From SZUA-22 sp963751695 (GTDB lineage Bacteria; Bacteroidota; Ignavibacteria; Ignavibacteriales; Melioribacteraceae), in contig CAVVVP010000005.1 of the NCBI GenBank assembly GCA_963751695.1, positions 310,001 through 374,000 on the forward strand: a stretch of DNA of 64,000 nucleotides, in the 5' to 3' direction. Of this stretch, positions 16,198-24,027 are shown piece after piece. Under the pieces are notes generated by a model. It did no database searches. It was not told where the DNA came from and saw only the letters and a program-made list of their open reading frames with translations. Position 1 is the stretch's first letter, and each line of letters starts with the position of its first letter. The translations under genes and the position numbers were made by a program.

Positions 16198-18447
16198 TTA
16201 CTCACTAATTATTTCCAAATATCTGCCCATCCAATAAGGGAAAAGCCAAAATACAGGTTCTCTTTCAGCATACGAACTTCCATGGATTGCAGCCCAGGGA
16301 TTTTTATCCCAACGAACGGTTGCACGTTCACTGGCGGGTGGAAGAACACTAATCTGCATTTCTTCGAGAATAGGTTTTCTAACTATGTTAATATCCTCTC
16401 TTTTTGTATGATCAATTTTCCAATCGACAAGGTCTAGTGGTGTATCAATTAAGAAATTGACGGAATTAGCTATTTCTACTCGTTTATTTCTAGCAAAACA
16501 ATATGTAAAATTGTTCAATGGATTATGACCTGAAATCTGTTTTTCAAACCATTCATCCATGAGATCTTCATAGAATTTTTTTAATTTAGGATCAGTTTCA
16601 TATTTCACAAGAATGGGGAAAAGATAACCAGCCATTGGGATATCAAAATAAATATCCCATGCCGGATTTTTGTGATTAACCATTGAAGCATTGTCTAGAT
16701 AGCCCTCTTCGTTTATCAGACGTTGATATTCATTCTCATACTTTTCTTGGCCAGAAACATGATAAGTAAATTTTAGAAATGCCAAAAGTTCGAATGAGTT
16801 TAAATAGCGTTCTGGAGCCCAATCAGGATCTCGATTTAATTTGTCCGGAGACCAAACTGCCCATCTTGTGTGTTTACCATCGATGTCAACAAAATTATAA
16901 TTGTTATCTATTAGATAATCCATAATTTTCATCACGTGATCTTTTATCAATTCTTTTTCAGTATCATCTGCAGCAAATTCGTAGTAATGGAAATATCCAT
17001 TAAAGTGACCGCACATTTCATCACTGCTTGTATCCCCTTTCCAAAGCCATTTACCGTCCTTCGATTTCCTCCATCGTTCCTCAACAATTTTAAATCTCGG
17101 ATTCTTTACAATCTCATCAGCAATTTCTTGTTCAGAATATTTTCTATTCCCGTCATGAACTCTATCCCAATCAGAAGGGACTACTGTCCTGGCAAAAAAG
17201 CCAACCGTTTCGGTAACTTCTTGTAAAAATGTTAAGAAGCGGAACGCTTTCTTTGCTCTTTCTCTTGAAGCTTCATCCTTAGTTACTGAATACTTAACAC
17301 TTTCCATTGAAAGATAAATCCCTGTATATTCACCATCATTATCATCATCCATTGCGTACCAAGTTGATGTATCACCTTCTTCCTTAAGACCCAATTTGTA
17401 TACTATCCAAGGTTCTCGGACGTGTCTACGTAACAATCTATTATAAAAGTATTTCTCCTTCAGAGAAAGGGTGTATTTTTCTGAAAATATTTTGCTGACT
17501 CCATTAGCAGTAGCAATCCATGCTGCACCTGATTTATCAAACTTAATATCTCTAACTTCATTACTTTTTAACCATCTTTTTGTAAAACGGAGTGAATGTG
17601 AACCATCTTGCTTATAACGAACTACTCCTAAGTTTGTGCCAATCCACATTGTTCCGTTTGGAGATTTTTCAACACAATTTACTTCTCCACTGGGAATTCC
17701 ATTTTCATATGTAAGTGTTCTAACCAGTTTGTCGTTATCTCTTATGGATACTCCTCCTAAGCCGACTGCCCAGATCTCATTAGCATTAGAAAATTCAGTA
17801 TCACGGATGTAACAACTGATCAACTCATTTGTATCCTGATAAAGCTTATCATCTTCTTTACTAAAATGATACAATCCCACATCAGTGCTAATCCAAAGGT
17901 CACCATTACTAGCTTGAAAAGCATTTCTAACACCTTTTGAAATATTCAGTGGCACTTTTTCTATGTGATCATCATTGATTATCCAAACTCCGTGGTGACC
18001 AAAAGCAAAAACCCCTTCCTTCGTAACAGTTATTGTAGAAATGGGTGGAAAAACTTTTTCAATTTTTCGGATTACACCTTCGGTCAGATTGTATAATCCA
18101 TTCCATGTGCTAAACCAAACATTATTATTACGATCAACTTCAACGTCAAACGAGGGACCAGAATCTTCAGTACTTTGAACTAAACTCCAAGTCTCCTTTT
18201 CAGCGTATTTGACAAATACTCCAGATCTAGTCGCTGCATAGATATTCTGATCAGAATCAATTGCAATTCTTCTTACATCATTATTTCCTTCAAGTTCACC
18301 AAGCGAATATCCTGTATGCATTTCCTGATCGAAAGGTTTGTCGTGGTATGTTGTGGGCTCAACCTCTTTTAAATCCGAACAAGAAGTTAATGAAAGATAA
18401 AACGCAGAAATTATAAGCAAACTTGTTATTAATTTAATTTTATCCAT
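16198..18447 (-). CDS. Lipoprotein fusing a ligand-sensor-type beta-propeller to a helical hydrolase-like domain
   Basis: 749 residues. Lipobox L-T-S-Cys23. Residues about 50-335 are seven or so propeller repeats of the two-component-regulator-propeller kind (W-F-S-T-W-N-G-L, L-W-I-S-T-D-V-G-L, M-W-I-G-T-N-L-G-V, A-W-I-A-T-A-N-G-V). Residues about 340-749 are different: helical, aromatic-rich, with W-Y-A-M-D-D-D-N-D-G-E-Y-T-G, M-C-G-H-F-N-G-Y-F-H-Y-Y, D-G-K-H-T-R-W-A-V-W and N-P-W-A-A-I-H-G-S-S-Y, resembling an (alpha/alpha)6 barrel such as unsaturated glucuronyl hydrolases or related glycosidases. I do not know a named family with this fusion. There is no kinase or transmembrane part, so it is not a hybrid sensor. 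It overlaps the upstream gene by 19 bases and is followed by the phosphoesterase after 3. Confidence 0.78.
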   Translation of the reverse strand: MDKIKLITSLLIISAFYLSLTSCSDLKEVEPTTYHDKPFDQEMHTGYSLGELEGNNDVRRIAIDSDQNIYAATRSGVFVKYAEKETWSLVQSTEDSGPSFDVEVDRNNNVWFSTWNGLYNLTEGVIRKIEKVFPPISTITVTKEGVFAFGHHGVWIINDDHIEKVPLNISKGVRNAFQASNGDLWISTDVGLYHFSKEDDKLYQDTNELISCYIRDTEFSNANEIWAVGLGGVSIRDNDKLVRTLTYENGIPSGEVNCVEKSPNGTMWIGTNLGVVRYKQDGSHSLRFTKRWLKSNEVRDIKFDKSGAAWIATANGVSKIFSEKYTLSLKEKYFYNRLLRRHVREPWIVYKLGLKEEGDTSTWYAMDDDNDGEYTGIYLSMESVKYSVTKDEASRERAKKAFRFLTFLQEVTETVGFFARTVVPSDWDRVHDGNRKYSEQEIADEIVKNPRFKIVEERWRKSKDGKWLWKGDTSSDEMCGHFNGYFHYYEFAADDTEKELIKDHVMKIMDYLIDNNYNFVDIDGKHTRWAVWSPDKLNRDPDWAPERYLNSFELLAFLKFTYHVSGQEKYENEYQRLINEEGYLDNASMVNHKNPAWDIYFDIPMAGYLFPILVKYETDPKLKKFYEDLMDEWFEKQISGHNPLNNFTYCFARNKRVEIANSVNFLIDTPLDLVDWKIDHTKREDINIVRKPILEEMQISVLPPASERATVRWDKNPWAAIHGSSYAEREPVFWLFPYWMGRYLEIISE

Positions 18448-20288
18448 TCTCTTGATCTCGGTTTAAGGTTAAACGAAAATGTATTCCCTTCAATTATCAA
18501 TTCTTCATTAGTAAAACCATCAATGATTTTTTTACCTATCAGCATCTTGGAATAGATTTTAATATTATGTTCTGATTTATTAAAATTGTGAACTACCAAA
18601 CTAGAATTACTTAATTGCTGAACTGCAATTCTTGTTGGTGCATCAATACTTATTCCAAGTGGTTCTGTAAAAGCCATACGTACGGTATTTGCCCACTCTC
18701 TTGGAATCTCTAAAAGTCCTAATTGTTTTGGACATAACAAAACTTCTCCCACGCGGTCGAAATCCTCTTGATCAAAAGTATGCGAATTTATAGTAAATAT
18801 CTTTGCTGTATTGGATTTGATTAAAAATGGGATTTGCTTCGACTCAACATATCCACTCAGCAATGATTCTCCTTCACTTATTATAATCCGAGCCTCTAAA
18901 TCCAAGCCATGCTTTATATCAATTAACTGTTTTCCTAAGATCCCCTTCTCAACTTTTAGTGGGTCAGAAATTACTGGATACTGAATACCTGCAAGTCTTG
19001 TAAGCTTGCTACTATTTTCAGCATTTGCTAAAAAGCCTGTTGTAAATATTACAGTGGAACCTTTTTCTAATGAAGCGTTAATTTTACTATAGATATCTTT
19101 ATCCGCAGCAGCCTGAGTCGGTAAAAATACAACATCGGAATTAGTTGGATACTCACTAACTGGAATGATAGGAACTCCAAGCGAGCCAATAAAATCCATG
19201 ATGTAGAGATCACTCCCTGCATCGCTATTTACAGGTTTATACCCTACTACTCCAACAGCAGGATTTAGTGAGACTGATTTTGCTAGGTCGGCAAGTTTTT
19301 CAAATTGTGTTCGCAAGAGATGATGACCACTATGCCCTTGTACAAAATTATAATAATTAAATAAAACTATCTCCTTTGCCCCAGCTAGTACAGATTGATA
19401 TGCTTGCTCAATAAAGTCATCTGCATCACAGTCACCATGATCGAACCATGCACCACCAATTTTATCTTTCGCGATATCTTTAATCCAACGATAGTTTACA
19501 AAGCCCTCGTATGGCTGTACGAAGCCATATCTTTGTGTGTATTGACCTCTGCTTTCTGTTCCAACCCAAACTTTATCAAAAAGTTGTGGTTCTTTTGCTA
19601 ACTCATACCCAAACAAATGAAATCTATCGTACCATTGTGGATACTTTATGATAATTTTGATATTGGGATTTACTTCTTTTGCTGGTTTTATAAAAATCTC
19701 ATCAGATAATTCTGTTAAGAAATCTCTTCTGTATTGTGACCAAGTTCTATCCCCTTTTGCTGTTTTCGATTCGGTGCTTGTATCAGCAGTACAAAGAAAA
19801 TCATCTACGATAAATTCATCGAACACTGATGCTGACATTTTCATCACTTCTTTCAAATCATTTTGTGTTTTAGAATTTTGCCAATTGAACCAACCAAGTT
19901 TACCTTCTTGCTTAACCCCAAAGTCGCCACCTGGAACAGTAGCAATCCCTCCAACAACTTGAATATCATTTTTTAAGAAAAAATCTCGAACATCTTCAAG
20001 TACCAATTTGTCAACAATGAGTCCGCTTCTGTATACTTCAATGTATGCTTTAGTGGCACCGTTAGCTCTGAAAATTGAAATTGCTTCTCTTTTTCCAGCT
20101 TCAGTAGTAAGTAATCGGTCTACTGTGTGTGCTGTAATATAAATACTCAAACTTAAGTCTTTCATTCTTGTTTTTGCATAATTGAAAGAATCGTCAATGT
20201 GATTATTTTTTGAGCAGGAAGAATTTAATATCAAAATGGAAAGCAATAGAAAACTTGCTATAAAATCTGATCTCTTAAATTTTTTCAT
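18429..20288 (-). CDS. Lipoprotein with TIM-barrel and glutamine-amidotransferase-like domains, putative glycosidase
   Basis: 619 residues. Lipobox N-S-S-Cys25. Residues about 45-330 read as a TIM barrel (strands Y-I-E-V-Y-R, Q-V-V-G-G-I-A, F-I-V-D-D-F-L-C, I-I-I-K-Y-P-Q-W-Y, D-K-V-W-V-G-T-E, E-I-V-L-F-N-Y-Y). The acidic pair in E-F-I-V-D-D and the Glu in V-G-T-E-S-R-G are candidate catalytic residues. Residues about 340-450 look like the class I glutamine-amidotransferase-like domain that trails the barrel in GH42-type and related glycosidases. The C-terminal about 100 residues form a small beta domain. I cannot place it in a numbered GH family. A GAAGGGA site precedes the ATG. Its stop overlaps the propeller-fusion gene, so the two lipoproteins are probably made together. 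Confidence 0.78.
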   Translation of the reverse strand: MKKFKRSDFIASFLLLSILILNSSCSKNNHIDDSFNYAKTRMKDLSLSIYITAHTVDRLLTTEAGKREAISIFRANGATKAYIEVYRSGLIVDKLVLEDVRDFFLKNDIQVVGGIATVPGGDFGVKQEGKLGWFNWQNSKTQNDLKEVMKMSASVFDEFIVDDFLCTADTSTESKTAKGDRTWSQYRRDFLTELSDEIFIKPAKEVNPNIKIIIKYPQWYDRFHLFGYELAKEPQLFDKVWVGTESRGQYTQRYGFVQPYEGFVNYRWIKDIAKDKIGGAWFDHGDCDADDFIEQAYQSVLAGAKEIVLFNYYNFVQGHSGHHLLRTQFEKLADLAKSVSLNPAVGVVGYKPVNSDAGSDLYIMDFIGSLGVPIIPVSEYPTNSDVVFLPTQAAADKDIYSKINASLEKGSTVIFTTGFLANAENSSKLTRLAGIQYPVISDPLKVEKGILGKQLIDIKHGLDLEARIIISEGESLLSGYVESKQIPFLIKSNTAKIFTINSHTFDQEDFDRVGEVLLCPKQLGLLEIPREWANTVRMAFTEPLGISIDAPTRIAVQQLSNSSLVVHNFNKSEHNIKIYSKMLIGKKIIDGFTNEELIIEGNTFSFNLKPRSREWIKLN

Positions 20289-20396
20289 ATTATTCCCTTC
20301 TAGGTAAACCAGTCATTTCATAAACTCGTTGCTGGATTTTAATAACTTTCGTTATTTTACATTTTCACTTTTAAGAAAACTTAATAAAATGAAAAG

Positions 20397-21419
20397 CTAA
20401 ACGTTATATTTATGGTTATTATACAAACTTAATATCTCTTCACTACTTGCAGTTCCAGTCGTAAATATTTTTTGTACGGTTACACCCGCTGCGAAATTTG
20501 CAATTTCAATAGCTTCATTAACCTTAGCTCCTGCTGCAAGAGAACATGCTAATGCACTGATGACTGTATCCCCGGCACCTACAATATCTAATTTAGAATT
20601 GAATTTTAATCCTGGAACTCTAAAAATGGAATTACCATCTGCGGCAAGAATACCGTTGGCTCCAAGAGTTATAAATATTGGTCGGTTATTTTTTTTACTT
20701 AGAGAAGATGCAATTATTTTAAGCTCTTCTATTTTTGTTTCACTATCCGGAAATATCCCTCCCGATAATTCAGCAGCCTCAGTATCATTTGCTTTTAAAC
20801 TAACGTTATGAAACTTACTTGTGTAATGTCGAGAATCGACAATAAAGATTTTATCAGATTTAGTTTCTATTAGTTTATTCAATTTCTCAATGAATGAAAT
20901 ATTTGTGATGCTATTAGGAACTTGCTGATTAATTATCATTATATCAACATTATCGATTTCATTTTCGAGTGCATTAAGTAGAATTTCATCAGTTTCTGGT
21001 GAACGAGTATTATATGTTCCGAAATCAATTCTTGGCTGCTCAATGCCATCTAAAATTAATTTGCAAAATGTGTAAGTTTCAAAACTCTTAGATTGAATTA
21101 CCAGGCTGTTCGTATTACACCCAATTGATTTAAGTTGACGGATCATCTCCTTGCCAAAAATATCACCACCAGCTATTCCAAATATTTTAATCTCTTTGGG
21201 ATTTAATGCAGCAAGATTTGCAGCAACATTGGAGGCGCCACCCAAAGTGTATCTTTGATCATTTACAGCTTGTGCTTGCAAACCAGTTTCAAGCGAAACT
21301 TCAGAACCACGAGGATCAAGTGTCCAATATGTATCCAAGCAAAAATCACCATATATACCAATTTTGACTTTTTTTATATCATTTAGGAGAGCCGTTAATC
21401 TTTCGATTGATATATTCAT
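20397..21419 (-). CDS. PfkB/RfaE-type sugar kinase
   Basis: 340 residues, cytoplasmic. The sequence is a ribokinase-fold (PfkB) kinase closest by eye to the kinase half of HldE/RfaE: G-D-F-C-L-D-T-Y near the start, L-G-G-A-S-N-V-A-A-N-L-A, I-F-G-I-A-G-G-D-I-F-G, and the G-A-G-D-T-V anion-hole motif with the catalytic Asp. The adenylyltransferase half of HldE is absent, so this is a stand-alone kinase, perhaps for a heptose or another sugar released by the locus. It is the first gene of the operon running to 8376, with a 108-base gap to the next. No Shine-Dalgarno is seen. A TAnnTTTG promoter box and a LacI-type palindrome lie within 65 bases upstream, so expression is probably sugar-inducible. 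Confidence 0.88.
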   Translation of the reverse strand: MNISIERLTALLNDIKKVKIGIYGDFCLDTYWTLDPRGSEVSLETGLQAQAVNDQRYTLGGASNVAANLAALNPKEIKIFGIAGGDIFGKEMIRQLKSIGCNTNSLVIQSKSFETYTFCKLILDGIEQPRIDFGTYNTRSPETDEILLNALENEIDNVDIMIINQQVPNSITNISFIEKLNKLIETKSDKIFIVDSRHYTSKFHNVSLKANDTEAAELSGGIFPDSETKIEELKIIASSLSKKNNRPIFITLGANGILAADGNSIFRVPGLKFNSKLDIVGAGDTVISALACSLAAGAKVNEAIEIANFAAGVTVQKIFTTGTASSEEILSLYNNHKYNV

Positions 21420-21455
21420 TGTATTAAGAAGAAATTGTTAATAAAAATGAACTAA

Positions 21456-21467
21456 ACAAACGTTTGT
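21456..21467. promoter_or_regulatory. LacI-family-type operator before the sugar-kinase operon
   Basis: ACAAACGTTTGT is a perfect 12-bp palindrome centred on CG, the classic LacI/GalR-family operator shape. It begins 8 bases downstream of the -7 box at 21476-21483, so a bound repressor would cover the predicted transcription start. It ends 36 bases before the kinase ATG. Confidence 0.65.
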
Positions 21468-21475
21468 CTTAATAA

Positions 21476-21483
21476 CAAAGATA
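21476..21483 (-). promoter_or_regulatory. Bacteroidota-type -7 box (TATCTTTG) of the sugar-kinase operon
   Basis: On the minus strand the sequence reads TATCTTTG, an exact match to TAnnTTTG. No clear TTTG -33 box is seen at the usual spacing. The predicted start near 21470 lies just before the palindrome 21456-21467. Confidence 0.55.
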
Positions 21484-21569
21484 AAAAAACATTGGAATAA
21501 AAGAAAGATTTTTTAGAGATGTTTTATTTGAAATGAAATAGGTATATAAAAGGATTTAAAAATGTGAGG

Positions 21570-22940
21570 TTATTTTAAAAGGATCATCTTTTTGACGTTT
21601 TGAAACGATTGATCTGAAATATTTGACTCTGCCGTCATGATATAAATATAAATACCTGATGGTAAATGTGATGCATTCCAAACGAAATCATAGGTACCAG
21701 CATTCTGAGCTTTATTCACTAATGTAGTAATTTTTTCTCCAAGAAGTGAATAAACTATAATCTTAACATCACTATTTTCCTTAAGAGCATAGTTAATTGT
21801 TGTTGAAGGATTAAATGGATTTGGATAATTCTGCTGTAGATTAAATTCTTTAGGAAGATTAGTGTTTTCATCATTATTTTCAACTTTCATTGAAATACTT
21901 ACAGAATCACTATAAACTGATTCTGTCTCATTATTGATTGCTCTTAATCTGTAAGTGTACTTTTTATCGCTCTCAATAAAGGGGTCTAAATAACTAGTTT
22001 TACTTCCATCAATAGTATCAATAACTTCAAACTTAATGTTTTCCTCTGAATCAGATATTTTTCTTTCTATGACTATGTTTAAGGTCGCAGGTGAATTGTT
22101 TTTCCAGTTAAGTCTTACAAATTGATCATTATACGCTGAGGAAATTAAATCAGATGGTTCTTCAATGCCTATAGTAAAAGGTATACTTTTTGAGAAATGA
22201 CTGAAACCATTTATTGTAAATGTTCTAACTCTCCAAAAATACTCTGTTCCTTCTAACATCTTAAGAAGAGAAAATTTTGACTCACTAATATCATTTACGG
22301 AGTACGCAAGATGTTTGAACCTTCGATCGAGAGAAACTTCCAAATGGTAGTAAAGAGCCCCATCAACTGGTTCCCAACTAAATGATACTTCTTTCCCATT
22401 TTTAGTGGTTTGATTATGAGGAGATATTGGTTTTGGTATATATACTTCTCCAATTTCCGAAATACTAATCGATCCGATATTCCAGATTGATGTAGAGTAT
22501 GGGGCATAAAATTGCTGAAGACCTTGCTTTAAACCATGATATGCACTGGCACCACTAACGTCAAATTTGATTGTTGCCAAATCTATGAAAGAGTCAGTAA
22601 ATTTTTGAGTACTCCCTCCAATATTAACTACATTAATCGATACAGTACCAGAAGATGGATGGGATACGCTAGTTTTAAAGTTTGAACTGTAAAGATCATG
22701 AAATGTGAAATCAGTAATTACTTTGGGTTTTTCAGGAAAAGTCAATACGTTAGGATTAAAATGAAATCTACTTACCGCATTTCCAATTGCGCTTGAATCT
22801 TTATCAAGAGCAACTTGAAGCGTAAATTCGAAATTTTGTGAATTACTAGTGTTAACTTGTATCCTTTGTTCCACAGTCTGAGATACATTAACTCGTGCAA
22901 TTAAGAATAAAAGTAAAATGGCTGGGATTACTTTTTTCAT
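21570..22940 (-). CDS. Cohesin-like/fibronectin protein with T9SS type A sorting domain
   Basis: 456 residues with a signal peptide (1-20). Residues about 28-150 resemble a cohesin-type beta-sandwich (F-E-F-T-L-Q-V-A-L-D, F-H-F-N-P-N-V-L-T-F, L-A-T-I-K-F-D-V). Two fibronectin type III-like modules follow (about 170-255 with Y-F-W-R-V-R-T-F, and about 265-350 with Y-T-Y-R-L-R-A-I-N-N). The C-terminus is a textbook T9SS sorting domain (NYPNPFNPST, L-P-S-G-I-Y-I-Y, ending K-M-I-L-L-K). It is a secreted, surface-attached protein, probably adhesive or scaffolding, with no catalytic motif. It lies 150 bases upstream of the sugar-kinase operon in the same direction, but the operator and promoter in between suggest separate transcription. 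Confidence 0.82.
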   Translation of the reverse strand: MKKVIPAILLLFLIARVNVSQTVEQRIQVNTSNSQNFEFTLQVALDKDSSAIGNAVSRFHFNPNVLTFPEKPKVITDFTFHDLYSSNFKTSVSHPSSGTVSINVVNIGGSTQKFTDSFIDLATIKFDVSGASAYHGLKQGLQQFYAPYSTSIWNIGSISISEIGEVYIPKPISPHNQTTKNGKEVSFSWEPVDGALYYHLEVSLDRRFKHLAYSVNDISESKFSLLKMLEGTEYFWRVRTFTINGFSHFSKSIPFTIGIEEPSDLISSAYNDQFVRLNWKNNSPATLNIVIERKISDSEENIKFEVIDTIDGSKTSYLDPFIESDKKYTYRLRAINNETESVYSDSVSISMKVENNDENTNLPKEFNLQQNYPNPFNPSTTINYALKENSDVKIIVYSLLGEKITTLVNKAQNAGTYDFVWNASHLPSGIYIYIMTAESNISDQSFQNVKKMILLK

Positions 22941-23274
22941 TTATATATTATGTATATTTCTGGTTGATACTTGCAAATAAACAGATTGCTTTATTTAATC
23001 ACTAACTTCTTTAAAAAAAGCTTTACAAACCTGCGATTAATAAATTACTTATTAAAGTACATTAATAATATCCTTGATTAATCATATTAATTAGATTATC
23101 TTTCTGATAGATAAGTCCTCTTATCCTTTATTGCAAGAAATCCCTACTAAATTCAAATTCATTCTCATTATGAAACATACCTTTGATATATTTCTTTGAT
23201 TTTAGCTAATTATCTTATTTTATTTTTGGTACGGTATTTGGAAAATAGTTGATAGAGAATTTTTTGAGGACATC
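22941..23274. other. 334-base AT-rich divergent intergenic region
   Basis: The region lies between the divergent genes ending at 22940 and starting at 23275. Apart from a plus-strand promoter candidate (23195-23228) and a GAGGA ribosome site at about 23265, I see no RNA gene, repeat or further ORF. No promoter for the minus-strand gene was recognised. Confidence 0.6.
23195..23228 (+). promoter_or_regulatory. Bacteroidota-type promoter of the 203-residue orphan gene
   Basis: TTTG at 23195-23198 and TATTTTTG (TAnnTTTG) at 23221-23228 are separated by 22 bases, close to the usual spacing. The leader to the ATG at 23275 would be about 40 bases. Confidence 0.5.
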
Positions 23275-23886
23275 ATGAATAGAGCATTTTTAAAAGCCGT
23301 AGAAGTTGGAGTAAAGCATAAATTCCCTCATTGGAATGACAATGCAGTGGGTACGATTGGTATAGCTATAGCAGATATGGTATTAGAGCGATTAAGTTAT
23401 GAACTAGACTATGCTTCAAGTAGATCAGACATTTCCCAGAAAGTGTTAATCAAGTTAATGAAACTGTCGTACATTTTTCTATCAAGAAGAATTGAATTAG
23501 ATCCAGAGAAATCTTACGAAGCTTTCAAAAAAAGAGCAAGTCTTTCTCAACACTACTCTTCCCTTCTTTCAGGTTTACAACAAGATAGAAAGGAAGAAAT
23601 TATAAGCGATTTCTATGATGCTAGTATTGCTTTTGCTCGCAGAGGTAAAAACGAAGAAGCTGCAAAGCTAATGCGAATTTCTATTTCATTATTTTTAAAA
23701 TATACTCCGGAGTCAAAGATTAAATTTTCAAAAGGAAATTTATATAAATCAGTTCTAGAGGGTAGAGAAAAAAATAACAAGATATACCAATCATTATTAA
23801 AAGAATACAGAGAAGACAAACTTGACCTTAATGAGGAAACCTACAAAACTACTTTGTGGAATGAATTAAACTGGAATACTTTTTAG
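23275..23886 (+). CDS. Conserved-looking hypothetical protein, alpha-helical, 203 residues
   Basis: I do not recognise this protein. It has no signal peptide or membrane segment, so it is cytoplasmic. It is almost entirely helical and charged, with Leu/Lys/Glu/Tyr-rich heptad-like stretches (V-L-I-K-L-M-K-L-S-Y-I-F-L-S-R-R; A-K-L-M-R-I-S-I-S-L-F-L-K-Y) that could form TPR-like hairpins. The segment A-F-A-R-R-G-K-N-E-E-A-A-K-L-M is TPR-compatible. The gene is well supported: a GAGGA site 6 bases before the ATG, a TAnnTTTG promoter upstream, and a Rho-independent terminator 46 bases after the stop, so it is a monocistronic unit. It is divergent from a T9SS cargo gene and convergent with the transhydrogenase operon; neither suggests a role. 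Confidence 0.75.
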   Translation: MNRAFLKAVEVGVKHKFPHWNDNAVGTIGIAIADMVLERLSYELDYASSRSDISQKVLIKLMKLSYIFLSRRIELDPEKSYEAFKKRASLSQHYSSLLSGLQQDRKEEIISDFYDASIAFARRGKNEEAAKLMRISISLFLKYTPESKIKFSKGNLYKSVLEGREKNNKIYQSLLKEYREDKLDLNEETYKTTLWNELNWNTF

Positions 23887-23932
23887 TGCAATACAAATCT
23901 CTTTGATTTGTTTATTAGTTGGTGTAAAGAAT

Positions 23933-23966
23933 GGCTGCAATTGATTTTTGCAGCCACGTCTTTTTT
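23933..23966 (+). terminator. Rho-independent terminator of the orphan gene
   Basis: The stem GGCTGCAA (23933-23940) pairs with TTGCAGCC (23948-23955) over a 7-base loop and is followed, after 5 bases, by six T (23961-23966). Confidence 0.85.
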
Positions 23967-23998
23967 AAAAAAGGCCATACACAATGTGTTCAGCCTTT
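23967..23998 (-). terminator. Terminator of the transhydrogenase operon
   Basis: On the minus strand AAAGGC (23998-23993) pairs with GCCTTT (23975-23970), with an inner ACAC/GTGT pairing. The stem runs into a T tract (23972-23967). It lies 29 bases past the pntB stop and faces the plus-strand terminator. Confidence 0.6.
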
Positions 23999-24027
23999 AA
24001 TTAACATCAGTTATTTCAAATAGTCGA

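Noticed and set aside
20341..20356. AATAAC-TTTC-GTTATT hairpin between the kinase and the TIM-barrel lipoprotein genes
   Set aside because: AT-only arms of 6 bp and no T tract on the minus strand; unlikely to stop transcription.
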